From positions 1 through 50,903 of the forward strand of contig QFXJ01000014.1 of assembly GCA_003402375.1 (NCBI GenBank): 50,903 nt of DNA. The letters are read 5' to 3'. A model generated the notes under the pieces. That model did no database searches. It saw nothing but the letters and a program-made list of their open reading frames with translations, and was not told where the DNA came from. Source of the DNA: Candidatus Nitrotoga sp. CP45. GTDB taxonomy: Bacteria; Pseudomonadota; Gammaproteobacteria; Burkholderiales; Gallionellaceae. The number at the start of each line of letters is the position of its first letter. Position 1 is the stretch's first letter. Positions 15,745 through 24,165 of the stretch are shown in pieces. The position numbers and the translations under genes are program-made.

Positions 15745-17232
15745 TCAACGTGCCAGTGACCGAATGTAATGAATCAGCTGCCACACCTTATCATCGGACA
15801 AACCGGAAAATGACATCATGCCGGTTCCAGGCGAACCTTTCTTGATAATCCAGAAAAGCTGGCCATCTGGAATATCCTTCATCATGGCATTGCAGGTAAA
15901 GTTTCTCGGGGGTGGCGCCAAAGCTGCCCCCATCATGCCCTTTCCATCGCCTTTCTCTCCATGACACATGGCGCAGGCGGCAGGCTTGGCGGATTTCTGG
16001 AACAGCGTTTTCCCAGCCTGCAGTACTTCGGCAGAGGCAGAAAGTGGATTCGTCATAGCCAAGAAACTATCCGGTGCCTTGACTGTCTTGCGCGGCTGCA
16101 CACAAGCATCCGACTGGCCTCCACCTGAGGAAATTGCAGTGACTCCAGCTGGAACGGCAATGGCAGCAGCTTTAGTGGGCATTACGCTGGTAGCTGCGGC
16201 TGGTGTGGTACTAGCAGCAGCCCCGTTAGGTACGCCCTTAAATGTCGCCTTGAGGTAGGCGATCACATCAGCTACGCCTTGCTGGCCAATAGTCAGGTTC
16301 CAGTAGGGCATATTCGGTGATTTACCTATCGCCGGGCCACCATGGTTGATCACGTTGTACAGATATTCCATTGGTAGCTTCTCAAATGGAATATTGGCAT
16401 GAATTGCCGGTTTTGGATCTAAACCAGATGCTGCTGGCCCATCTCCTTTGCCTGTCGCCCCGTGGCATTGCGAGCAATATTCCTTGTAGAGGGTTTTGCC
16501 GCGACTGACGCTAGCCTTGTCAAATTCCGCACTTGTCCAAGGCTCGTAATACTTAAAGTCATTCACGCCCTGTGACATCAAGTACCCGATTACGGCACGG
16601 AGCTGTGGATCGGTCGCATCCGCCAAAAACTCGCCACTATGCGGCACGAAATCCTGTGGGTTTAGTCCAAAACGATAGAGCCAATCTTTGTCATACCGCT
16701 GTCCAGATGCTTGGAGCGCAGTACTTTGAGGTCCCCCAATGATTTTCCCATCTTCATTAATCGTATGACAGCCGAGACAGGCGTGAGCCTTAAAGGCCAT
16801 TGCACCAAAATCAGCTTCATATTTCGTCACTTTTGAAACATCAAATGCGCCGACGGTAACTCGTGGATCCTTGTTGTGCTCAGCAAAATAATCAGCGATC
16901 GCGTTAGCGTCAGAATCGGTAACAACTGGGTGTTTAGACGATACCTCGGTCAGATCCCAACGATACCCTTTAGCGTAGAGCGGTGCTTCTTTGCCAGTCA
17001 ACCAGCCAATCAACCAGGGGCGCCGGTATTTGCTCCCGGCCCAAATGAGATCGGGCGCCTTGAGATTAAAGCGGGAATCGGGTTTGCCTTCTAACCGATG
17101 ACATTGAATGCAGGTCTGCTGGAGAACTTCCTTTGCGCGCGATTGATCACTCGCGGATACCCCGGAGGATAACATCAGTCCCATTAAAGCAATGAATGCG
17201 CTTCCAATAACCATTCCTCTTCTCATATTCAT
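15745..17232 (-). CDS. Periplasmic tetraheme c-type cytochrome
   Basis: A 495-residue exported protein with a signal peptide (about residues 1-28) and four heme c motifs: CIQCH at 41-45, CLGCH at 152-156, CSQCH at 253-257 and CAMCH at 420-424. Each lies in a class I cytochrome-like module, so the protein looks like four fused monoheme domains. An Ala/Thr/Pro-rich linker (about 334-366) separates the third and fourth. Methionines in PNMPYW and GTGMMSFSGL are candidate axial ligands. It probably shuttles electrons between a periplasmic enzyme or donor and a terminal oxidase; the partner is not encoded here. It is followed by sodC about 90 bases downstream. Confidence 0.9.
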   Translation of the reverse strand: MNMRRGMVIGSAFIALMGLMLSSGVSASDQSRAKEVLQQTCIQCHRLEGKPDSRFNLKAPDLIWAGSKYRRPWLIGWLTGKEAPLYAKGYRWDLTEVSSKHPVVTDSDANAIADYFAEHNKDPRVTVGAFDVSKVTKYEADFGAMAFKAHACLGCHTINEDGKIIGGPQSTALQASGQRYDKDWLYRFGLNPQDFVPHSGEFLADATDPQLRAVIGYLMSQGVNDFKYYEPWTSAEFDKASVSRGKTLYKEYCSQCHGATGKGDGPAASGLDPKPAIHANIPFEKLPMEYLYNVINHGGPAIGKSPNMPYWNLTIGQQGVADVIAYLKATFKGVPNGAAASTTPAAATSVMPTKAAAIAVPAGVTAISSGGGQSDACVQPRKTVKAPDSFLAMTNPLSASAEVLQAGKTLFQKSAKPAACAMCHGEKGDGKGMMGAALAPPPRNFTCNAMMKDIPDGQLFWIIKKGSPGTGMMSFSGLSDDKVWQLIHYIRSLAR

Positions 17233-17695
17233 GCCGCAATCCCTTTCACATTTTAATGACCTTACCTGATCCCTCCTTTTGCAAGGAAAACTGGGTCGTT
17301 AAGGAAAAATTGAAATTTATCTACTACAGGTTTGAGCCTATCATAATTTTTAAAATTTTGTTTGTGTGGTACCGCACATTGCAATGCAATTAAGATTAGC
17401 CTGAGTCAGGCTGTAAAAATAGGGCCATAGATGTTTATACTATGCTTAAAATAAACAACTTAGCTGGCGCTAAGCCCGCAAACAAAAGTTTCTGAAATAA
17501 GCAATGCGCCTGCATAAATCGGATGAAATGACGATACCCGTATCGTGTTATAGAAGGCTTTCGTCGTGGGAACATCCTACAACCCACTTCAATTCCTTAC
17601 TAATGACTTTTCGAGGAATATATGTATGCCAAAACAAATTTGTTTAAAATGCACAACGTGTACCCTAAACAAATTTTTTATTAAATGGAGAAAAA
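17233..17695. other. Intergenic region between divergent cytochrome genes
   Basis: About 460 AT-rich bases serving two divergent cytochrome genes. An inverted repeat ACGATAC-CC-GTATCGT occupies 17531-17546, a possible regulator site. The last 60 bases carry a direct repeat of AAACAAATTT. No convincing gene was seen. Confidence 0.45.
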
Positions 17696-18013
17696 GTGAA
17701 TTCTATTACCATAAGCATGCTCGCAACAGTAAGCTTGATTTCAGGTTTCGCACTGGCAGCAGATATGCCAACAGAAGGCAAGGCCAAGTGTGGTACTTGC
17801 CACACCATTGATAAAAGTAGCGTTGCTCCGTCTTTTATGGAAATTTCCGAAAAATACAAAGGCGATAAAGACGCAGCACGAAAAATCGCCGCTAACATTA
17901 CTATGGGAGGCGCATTCGGCTGGGAATTTGGAGAAATGCCGGCAAAAGGCTTGAACGCAAATGATGCTGAAATTCAGTCCCTTGCAAAGTTTATTGCTGA
18001 CTTAGCAAAATAA
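17696..18013 (+). CDS. Small c551/c552-type cytochrome c
   Basis: A 105-residue exported monoheme cytochrome. The start is GTG, five bases after TGGAG; the in-frame sequence from it gives a proper signal peptide ending LAAD at about residue 23. The heme motif is CGTCH near residues 32-36 and the distal methionine is in FGWEFGEMPAKG. The helix EIQSLAKFIADLAK closes the fold. It should carry single electrons in the periplasm, perhaps to or from the divergently encoded tetraheme cytochrome (inference from location). Confidence 0.93.
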   Translation: MNSITISMLATVSLISGFALAADMPTEGKAKCGTCHTIDKSSVAPSFMEISEKYKGDKDAARKIAANITMGGAFGWEFGEMPAKGLNANDAEIQSLAKFIADLAK

Positions 18014-18098
18014 ACTTAAACATCGTAGAATCAGTCTACTAATAATGCGCTCACAATTCACGGGGAACGCTGAAACAATCGTGCTTATGGACTAAATT

Positions 18099-18869
18099 CT
18101 AAATAGACGTACTCAAAAACAAACGATGAAAGTTTTCCGTAGTAGCGCGTCCCACCTCTAAAAGAGAAATACCACGCAACTTGGCTATTTCTTCCGCTAC
18201 ATGCTTAACATAGGCGGGCTGGTTGAGTTTGCCGCGATATGGCACCGGGGCGAGATAAGGTGAGTCAGTTTCAATCAAAATGCGCTCTAGTGGAATATGT
18301 CGCGCCACTTCTTTTAGCAAAATAGCATTCTTGAAAGTGACGATGCCAGAAAAAGAAATATAGAAGTTCATTTCAATAGCTGCTTGGGCAACTTCAAGGC
18401 TTTCGGTAAAACAGTGCATGACGCCACCAATTTCGGCAGCGCCTTCTTCCGCCATAAGACGCAGGGTATCCTGGGCCGCCTCACGGGTATGAACAATCAA
18501 AGGTTTGCGGCACTCACGTGCAGCGTGAATATGGGTGCGGAAGCGCGCACGCTGCCACTCCAAATCACCTTTTAAACGAAAATAATCGAGGCCAGTTTCC
18601 CCGATGGCAATCACTTTAGGGTGTTGTGCCAGCTGTACCAGTAGCGCTTGCGTTGGCTCGGTATCTGATTCGTGGTCTGGGTGCACACCAACCGAAGCAT
18701 AGATGTGTTCATATTGCTCTGCGAGCATTTGAATTTGAGGAAAATCCTCTAAATTTACCGAAACGCACAGTGCATGAGAAATTTCGTTCTGGCGCATGTT
18801 TGCCAGAACTTCATCGAATATTTTGGTTAGTTCCGGAAAATTGATATGGCAATGCGAATCTATAAACAT
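18099..18869 (-). CDS. tatD: TatD family metal-dependent deoxyribonuclease
   Basis: A 256-residue TatD/YcfH-type hydrolase. The metal ligands are present: FIDSHCHINF at the start, IGETGLDYF, IVHTRE, VMHCFTES and ETDSPYLAPVP. Members remove nucleotides from DNA 3' ends or act in quality control. It lies 52 bases downstream of holB, a common order in betaproteobacteria, where pilZ often stands between them; pilZ is missing here. Confidence 0.95.
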   Translation of the reverse strand: MFIDSHCHINFPELTKIFDEVLANMRQNEISHALCVSVNLEDFPQIQMLAEQYEHIYASVGVHPDHESDTEPTQALLVQLAQHPKVIAIGETGLDYFRLKGDLEWQRARFRTHIHAARECRKPLIVHTREAAQDTLRLMAEEGAAEIGGVMHCFTESLEVAQAAIEMNFYISFSGIVTFKNAILLKEVARHIPLERILIETDSPYLAPVPYRGKLNQPAYVKHVAEEIAKLRGISLLEVGRATTENFHRLFLSTSI

Positions 18870-18921
18870 AAAGTATGATCAGGTAATAAATTGTTATGGC
18901 GCTCTTGGTAATCATCCAGCG

Positions 18922-20007
18922 TCATCTATCAGCTCCCAACATCATGTGCCGGTAAGATAACAAAATAGATTCAAATAATAGCTTAGGGTTTAAAGGATGC
19001 AACGCCTCACGTTTTGCGGTTATTAACTCATTTTGATAACGCAACAGATCGAATATAGCAATATTACTTGATAGATTTTTTATTAAATCAGCAAGATAAG
19101 GATGGTATCTAACCTTTCCCGTGAGTTTTGCGCTGCCCAGGTCGTAACACCATTGTTGCAGCCAGTGGATGACATGAAACGGTTCTATGCGTTGCAACTG
19201 TTCGGCCAAAGCAAATACATCAAATTTAGCGGGCTGTTTGATTTCCTGCAAAAAAAGACCATACTCCCCTTCCCCTGTAGCTTCCTCAGCCAGGCGTGCC
19301 GCCAGTAACGGAGCAAAGCCAGCCTGTGCCAACATCGCTACTGGATCGGCATATTTCTGCTGTTGCAACCAAGTAGAGCTGGCCTCAAGTGACGGCATTG
19401 GAGCCGCGAGCATCAGGCAGCGGCTTACGATGGTGGGTAGCAATTGCTGTGGTTTATGGCTAACCAAAATGATCAACATCCGGTCGGGCGGCTCCTCCAG
19501 CGTTTTGAGTAATGCATTGGCTGCATTGGCATTCATTGCTTCTGCGGGATGAATCAGCACTACACGATGGCCACCCTGATGTGTGGATAGATTGATGAAA
19601 TTCGCGAGTGAGCGCATTTGATGAACAGAAATCTCTTTACTCGGTTTTTTTCCTTTCTTCTGTTGTTCGTCTAGTGCTTCTTCAGCGATTCTCTTGGCCC
19701 AACTCTTCAATATCAAAGATACTTGAGTTTCACTGGATTCCTGCATTTCGATCGACTGCGCGCCCGACAGCAGCAAACGAAAATCAGGATGGGTGCCTTG
19801 TTCAAACCAGCGACAGGAAGCGCAATCTTGACAAGCCAATTCGCTACCAAGTGATTTTTTGCATAACAAAGAACGGGCAAGATTCATGGCGAAATCTAAT
19901 TTGCCGATTCCTTGCGGTCCTTTCAATAAGATTGCATGCGGCAAACGTGCACGCAATCCGATCCAGCGGTGCCAAAGTTCATCTTGCCATGCGTACAGTT
20001 CATTCAT
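18922..20007 (-). CDS. holB: DNA polymerase III subunit delta prime
   Basis: A 361-residue clamp-loader subunit. It has the P-loop-like LLKGPQGIGKLDFA, four zinc-binding cysteines in LCKKSLGSELACQDCASC, the LLKTLEEPP segment and the SRC motif (TIVSRCLML). It works in the clamp loader of the replicative polymerase. The gene lies between rseB and tatD on the same strand, with an intergenic gap of 67 bases after rseB. Confidence 0.95.
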   Translation of the reverse strand: MNELYAWQDELWHRWIGLRARLPHAILLKGPQGIGKLDFAMNLARSLLCKKSLGSELACQDCASCRWFEQGTHPDFRLLLSGAQSIEMQESSETQVSLILKSWAKRIAEEALDEQQKKGKKPSKEISVHQMRSLANFINLSTHQGGHRVVLIHPAEAMNANAANALLKTLEEPPDRMLIILVSHKPQQLLPTIVSRCLMLAAPMPSLEASSTWLQQQKYADPVAMLAQAGFAPLLAARLAEEATGEGEYGLFLQEIKQPAKFDVFALAEQLQRIEPFHVIHWLQQWCYDLGSAKLTGKVRYHPYLADLIKNLSSNIAIFDLLRYQNELITAKREALHPLNPKLLFESILLSYRHMMLGADR

Positions 20008-20074
20008 TAACGAATTACATTAATTTCAAAATAAGTAGGAGTAAATCACAATCATCCTCACTACTTCAATATGA

Positions 20075-21049
20075 TCACTGCCCTTTATAACGAACGGAAT
20101 CGGCGACCTGCATTACTGTACGTGGAGGTACTTCGCCAACCACTGTTACCAAATAATCGCCCTTTTCTTTACTGTAAACATGGATTGCACCTCGGCTGGA
20201 TAGACCAAGTTTTCTAGTAAAATGATTTCCCAATGTTTCGATAAACACTGAGATGCCAGCCAATCCGTCGGAAAATACAAAATGGAGTACATCTGTCTTC
20301 TTACCAGGCAGCGGGCGACGCATTTCCATAATTTTCTTAAAACCGGAAGGAACGGCAACAACCTTCCAATCGTTCATTGCAGTCTGTGTGTTGATTTCGG
20401 ACGGCGTGGCATGGGATTGTTGTTGTAACGTGGTAGTGGATTGACCCATTACCACCTGCGTACGCTCAATGTCACCGCCTATTTTTAGCTGGATAAAAGT
20501 ATATTGCTCCACCATCTGTCTACGTTCGTCCAGCACGACAGCTTTTAACAACAGGCCGGAATCCCTGTGCGCCCACATTTTATGAGCATAGCGCAGAGTA
20601 TCTTTAGGCTGGAATACGATGGCCTGAGTGTCAAAACCTGCGATGCGTGCCTGCTCGGCGGTATGAATAAAGTAATTCTCATTAAGCGCGGATAGTTGCT
20701 CCGGTAGTAGAGCCGGGAAACTTTTACCGCTATATTGCCTTTCAACCTGCACGGCTTTGTGGTCACCCAAATACCACAAAATTTCATTGTTATTACGGAT
20801 GAACTCACGACGTGGGCCTTCCAGGTTTTCAAGCTTCTCGTGCTCACCGTTCTGGTCGGAAATGTGAGTAATCCGCGCGGTCTCCATATGACCGTTACGC
20901 TGATATACAAAAGTCCCACTGTAATCTGTTTGGTGCGTAGCAAAAGCAATAGTTTGTAGCCAATCCAAGTCAACCTGCCTGCCAGTGTCGCCGAATGCTG
21001 GAGCGACGGCAAAAAATGAAACCACGATCAGCGCAAACCTGGCCTTCAT
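20075..21049 (-). CDS. rseB: Periplasmic regulator RseB/MucB
   Basis: A 324-residue exported protein with a signal peptide (residues 1-20, ending AFG). The MucB/RseB N-terminal domain is seen in THQTDYSGTFVYQRNGHMET and the smaller C-terminal domain follows. It binds the periplasmic part of RseA and shields it from proteolysis until envelope stress. It starts two bases after rseA, with the GAGGG ribosome site inside the rseA 3' end. Confidence 0.95.
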   Translation of the reverse strand: MKARFALIVVSFFAVAPAFGDTGRQVDLDWLQTIAFATHQTDYSGTFVYQRNGHMETARITHISDQNGEHEKLENLEGPRREFIRNNNEILWYLGDHKAVQVERQYSGKSFPALLPEQLSALNENYFIHTAEQARIAGFDTQAIVFQPKDTLRYAHKMWAHRDSGLLLKAVVLDERRQMVEQYTFIQLKIGGDIERTQVVMGQSTTTLQQQSHATPSEINTQTAMNDWKVVAVPSGFKKIMEMRRPLPGKKTDVLHFVFSDGLAGISVFIETLGNHFTRKLGLSSRGAIHVYSKEKGDYLVTVVGEVPPRTVMQVADSVRYKGQ

Positions 21050-21051
21050 GG

Positions 21052-21543
21052 TTACTTACCCTCCTGCTGGTGTGCCACTGTATGGACATAGGAAGTCATG
21101 CCATACACGTCTAAGCTAGGTGAAAACTCTTGATGCGCCACCAGATAATCGTCCAAGCCATTCGCAGGCAGGTTAACTGAATGCACCACACTTGACTGCT
21201 GCATGGCGATTTGCGGAGCGGTTTCCGACCCAATTTGCACCGATAACCATGCTACCAATGTGAACGCCATCACCGATGCGGCGGCAGAAAGCGCAAACCA
21301 TCTGACATTATGGCTGGCACGGCTACGCGGCGCGAGAACCGTCGGTTCGGCCTGCAAACGTTCTCGTATGGCAATATTAATGTTGGCATGAACATGATCC
21401 GGTTGGCGCAATACATCGCTAATCAGATGATAGGTTCGCCATTCGTCATGTTTGTCCGGATTTCGCTTCAATTTGTCGAGAACCGCTTCCGCATCGTCGT
21501 CAAATAACTCGCCATCCATTAATGCTGAAATTTCCTGCTTCAT
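21052..21543 (-). CDS. rseA: Anti-sigma factor RseA
   Basis: A 163-residue membrane anti-sigma factor. The cytoplasmic RseA domain begins MKQEISALMDGELFDDDAE and continues into WRTYHLISDVLR. One membrane segment lies near residues 88-108. The periplasmic tail would contact RseB. ATG 21543 has AGGTGG upstream and starts two bases after the rpoE stop, better than a GTG nine bases earlier. It holds RpoE inactive until its cleavage on envelope stress. Confidence 0.93.
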   Translation of the reverse strand: MKQEISALMDGELFDDDAEAVLDKLKRNPDKHDEWRTYHLISDVLRQPDHVHANINIAIRERLQAEPTVLAPRSRASHNVRWFALSAAASVMAFTLVAWLSVQIGSETAPQIAMQQSSVVHSVNLPANGLDDYLVAHQEFSPSLDVYGMTSYVHTVAHQQEGK

Positions 21544-21545
21544 GT

Positions 21546-22145
21546 TCACCACCTCTTATCTTTACTAGTTCCCAGCAATGGCCGTAAATTTGTTGCAATC
21601 GCTTCACGCGCCCGAAAAATACGGGAACGCACGGTACCGACCGGGCAATTCATCGCGGCTGCGATTTCCTCATAACTTAACTCTTCGATTTCACGCAAAG
21701 TAAGTGCGGTACGTAGATCCTCAGGCAACTCTTGTAGAGATGAGTTCACTACATCAATAACTTGTTTACTCATTAATTGATTTTCAGGCGTACTAACTTC
21801 ATGTAACAACCCCGCATCCTCAAAGCCCTCAGACTCTTCCGCATCAAATAGGGTCGTGATCGGAATACGTCTCTTAAACACCTGCAAATGATTTTTCGCT
21901 GTATTAATACCAATGCGATATAGCCAAGTGTAGAACGCACTTTCTCCACGAAACGTCGGCAAGGCGCGATACGCCTTTATAAAAGCTTCTTGAGTAACGT
22001 CCTCGACCTCGACTGAATCGCGCACAAAACGCGAGATTAATCGCGCCAGCCGACGCTGGTACTTGGCGACCAGTAATTCAAAGGCGTGTTTGTCTCCGCG
22101 CTGCGCGCGATCAACCAATTGCTGATCGATTTCCCTCTCGCCCAT
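21546..22145 (-). CDS. rpoE: Sigma-E type RNA polymerase sigma factor
   Basis: A 199-residue group 4 sigma factor. Region 2 is seen in RFVRDSVEVEDVTQEAFIKA and FRGESAFYTWLYRIGINTAKN, and region 4 in LREIEELSYEEIAAAMNCPVGTVRSRIFRAREAI-type sequence near residues 150-185. It directs transcription of envelope-stress genes. It heads the rpoE-rseA-rseB run and is tightly linked to its anti-sigma factor. I saw no clear sigma-E promoter in the short region upstream. Confidence 0.96.
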   Translation of the reverse strand: MGEREIDQQLVDRAQRGDKHAFELLVAKYQRRLARLISRFVRDSVEVEDVTQEAFIKAYRALPTFRGESAFYTWLYRIGINTAKNHLQVFKRRIPITTLFDAEESEGFEDAGLLHEVSTPENQLMSKQVIDVVNSSLQELPEDLRTALTLREIEELSYEEIAAAMNCPVGTVRSRIFRAREAIATNLRPLLGTSKDKRW

Positions 22146-22968
22146 TCTGTTACCCTAAGTTTTATCATACCGCCCCAGAGGCGAGTCGTTTAATACTACA
22201 TTCTTGATAAATACCCACACAGCAAACTGCTATATCTCAAAACAATGCAAGCCAATGGTTCGAATGTAATTTATGATACTCATTACCTTGATACTTGACA
22301 TACTTACCTGTTATGACTTCATCATCGACACTGGCGTCGTCTCCGAATTTTTCCCATCGCAGTGATCCTTTTGCCTGACTTTGCTCTGAAGCACAATACC
22401 GAATGCTCGACACACCATCGGTGCTCATAAAGAAACTAAAATCACCCTATAAAAAATGGCGATCAGAAGTCACCAGTGTTCCGCCGGTTTTCCTGCGGTG
22501 AAATATGCTGCGGCAATTTAAAGTGTCATGTAGCTGATAGCTGCGTCTACGGAGCGCAATCATACACCATCAACGCACCAGTAATACCTGACGCTGGAGG
22601 CATTTGAAATCGTTATTACTTCGGCAAGTTTACTCCCGACTTTGCCGACTCAGAAGTCCAGCACACAGACGAAACCTCCAATATACCTTGCCCTCTTCGT
22701 CGTAACTTAAAATTCCGCGCCACTTATGTAACAATCAGCCCGCGTAAGATTTAAGCGAGACGAGCTCCAGATCAATCGCCTATGATTTTTGAATGCCACC
22801 AAAACCGTATAGGGGAAAAAAGACCATTCCCCATCACTGCCGCTCTGTTAAAACGTTAATCAATTCATATTATTGTGAAGCGCACCCTCTCATGAAATGT
22901 AGTCGCTGCCAAAAATACTTGCTGGATGAGCATTTTCTCGAACAGGGTGAGTGAGTGAAAATATCTGC
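22146..22968. other. Degenerate stretch between rpoE and tRNA-Pro
   Basis: About 820 bases without a convincing gene. A 63-codon minus frame (22237-22428) is protein-like in part (GDDASVDDEVITGKYVKYQG) but has no known family and no clear ribosome site. Reading frames throughout are broken. With the recombinase relic that follows, it looks like the worn remains of an integrated element. Confidence 0.5.
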
Positions 22969-23165
22969 AACACACGAGGACATCGAGCTGGTGCAAACAC
23001 GATATGGGTAGCCAAGCAACTTGACCACGCCACCATGCGATAGTTTGGACGGTCTATTCCAGGTATATTGATGGTGTAGATAAGAGCCAAGAACGCGGGA
23101 AAATTGACGCAATGTTGCGGCTGATAGCCACAGCAAAGCCACTAAAACCACTTAACACGCCTTGA
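22969..23165 (+). pseudogene. C-terminal relic of a tyrosine recombinase (integrase)
   Basis: Translating 22969-23040 gives NTRGHRAGANTIWVAKQLDH followed by ATMR and a stop. After a frame change, 23055-23165 gives YSRYIDGVDKSQERGKIDAM and runs to a TGA. Together these match the end of phage-type integrases: the box with W-V-A-K-Q-L-x-H, the catalytic tyrosine in VYSRYIDG and the closing DK-x-x-ER-x-K-x-DAML. A stop and a frameshift separate the pieces, and nothing recognisable of the N-terminal part remains. It ends 10 bases from the 3' end of tRNA-Pro, where such integrases normally act. Confidence 0.75.
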
Positions 23166-23175
23166 TTGATTTATT

Positions 23176-23252
<77 letters not shown>

Positions 23253-23320
23253 AAGCTGGGTATTATAGCAGAGCAAAAAATGCACGGATAAAAAAGTTGG
23301 CTAAGTACACTTCAAGAAGA

Positions 23321-23394
23321 TGGAGGCGGGGGTCGGAATCGAACCGGCGTACACGGCTTTGCAGGCCGCTGCATGACCACTCTGCCACCCCGCC
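23321..23394 (-). tRNA. tRNA-Cys(GCA)
   Basis: A 74-base tRNA with encoded CCA; acceptor GGCGGGG, anticodon loop CTGCAAA giving GCA, and T arm GGTTCGATTCC. It lies between tRNA-Gly and tRNA-Pro and should be co-transcribed with them. Confidence 0.96.
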
Positions 23395-23450
23395 ATGTTG
23401 CGCATGCTTTAAGCAAAAATGAGAGAAAGTAAGGTACTCTCCCAAGAAGG

Positions 23451-23526
<76 letters not shown>

Positions 23527-23542
23527 AAAAAATGAAGTCCGC

Positions 23543-23570
23543 ATTATAGTGATATTACTACCAGTGTCAA
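23543..23570 (-). promoter_or_regulatory. Consensus promoter of the Gly-Cys-Pro tRNA operon
   Basis: On the minus strand a perfect TTGACA (23565-23570) and a perfect TATAAT (23543-23548) are 16 bases apart. The -10 ends 17 bases before the 5' end of tRNA-Gly, followed by a GC-rich discriminator, as expected for a stringently controlled stable-RNA promoter. Confidence 0.85.
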
Positions 23571-23631
23571 GAAAACGAGGTAAGTTAATTCATTAATTAT
23601 TCGGTTTTATTAAGGAATAATTACGATGTTT

Positions 23632-23661
23632 TTGCTAACACAACGAGCATCTCTGTATAAT
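23632..23661 (+). promoter_or_regulatory. Promoter of tRNA-Leu
   Basis: TTGCTA (23632-23637) and a perfect TATAAT (23656-23661) with an 18-base spacer and a GC-rich discriminator (ACGCGTCG) lie about 55 bases before tRNA-Leu. The same TTGCTA -35 is used before rpsT. Confidence 0.7.
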
Positions 23662-23715
23662 ACGCGTCGTGCAATGGGTCTGTAAATATTCCTCATTTCA
23701 AACTTGCTTTATCTC

Positions 23716-23804
23716 GCCCGGGTGGTGAAATTGGTAGACACAACGGACTTAAAATCCGTCGGGGAGAAATCTCTGTACCGGTTCAAGTCCGGTCCCGGGC
23801 ACCA
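23716..23804 (+). tRNA. tRNA-Leu(TAA)
   Basis: An 89-base class II tRNA with encoded CCA. Acceptor GCCCGGG pairs with CCCGGGC, the anticodon loop ACTTAAAAT gives TAA, and a long variable arm (TCGGGGAGAAATCTCTGTA) is present as in leucine tRNAs. Confidence 0.96.
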
Positions 23805-23829
23805 ACAACTAATAAGCTACAGCGTTCCT

Positions 23830-23848
23830 ACCACTTATGAGTGGTTTT
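23830..23848 (+). terminator. Likely terminator of tRNA-Leu
   Basis: ACCACT-TATG-AGTGGT forms a 6-bp stem with a 4-base loop and runs into TTTT, 26 bases past the tRNA. The stem is short, so the call is moderate. Confidence 0.5.
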
Positions 23849-24165
23849 AGCTACGCATCATGCAAACACTGTGTAAGCAATCAGGGAGCAATGAATAATT
23901 TCGATGTTGTAATTAAATGCAACGATCAGCTTTGCAAAGCTGTCGCCGAAATTAACTGAACGGCAGTGAAAACGCTTACGCCAAACATGAAACAGAATCA
24001 GTTCTGCAATCATTAGGGTAGACAAGGCACAGCTTCCATTTAATGTACAAGCCAATTTTCTGCTTTAGCTTTGCTCAGCCTATCCAAATATTCCCCTAAG
24101 CGTTGCCGCAAACCATTTTTCACAGTGTTAGCGGGGATGAAATTTGGATTTTTAAAGGTATCCAA
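23849..24165. other. Intergenic region before rep, possible phasin-like relic
   Basis: No complete gene. At 23891-23959 a short plus frame reads NNFDVVIKCNDQLCKAVAEI before a stop, and the same frame continues TAVKTLTPNMKQNQF. This loosely recalls the start of phasin-type proteins, so it may be gene debris. The match is weak and I do not call a gene. Confidence 0.25.

Noticed and set aside
17566-17811. 81-codon plus frame overlapping the small cytochrome gene
   Set aside because: It overlaps the start of a clear cytochrome gene in another frame; the CLKCTTC sequence at its start is not supported by any further pattern.
22870-23151. 93-codon minus frame upstream of tRNA-Pro
   Set aside because: It is the antisense of the integrase relic, whose plus-strand translation makes sense as a recombinase.
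23858-24055. 65-codon minus frame between tRNA-Leu and rep
   Set aside because: No start signals or family; the plus strand gives a slightly better, though weak, phasin-like reading.
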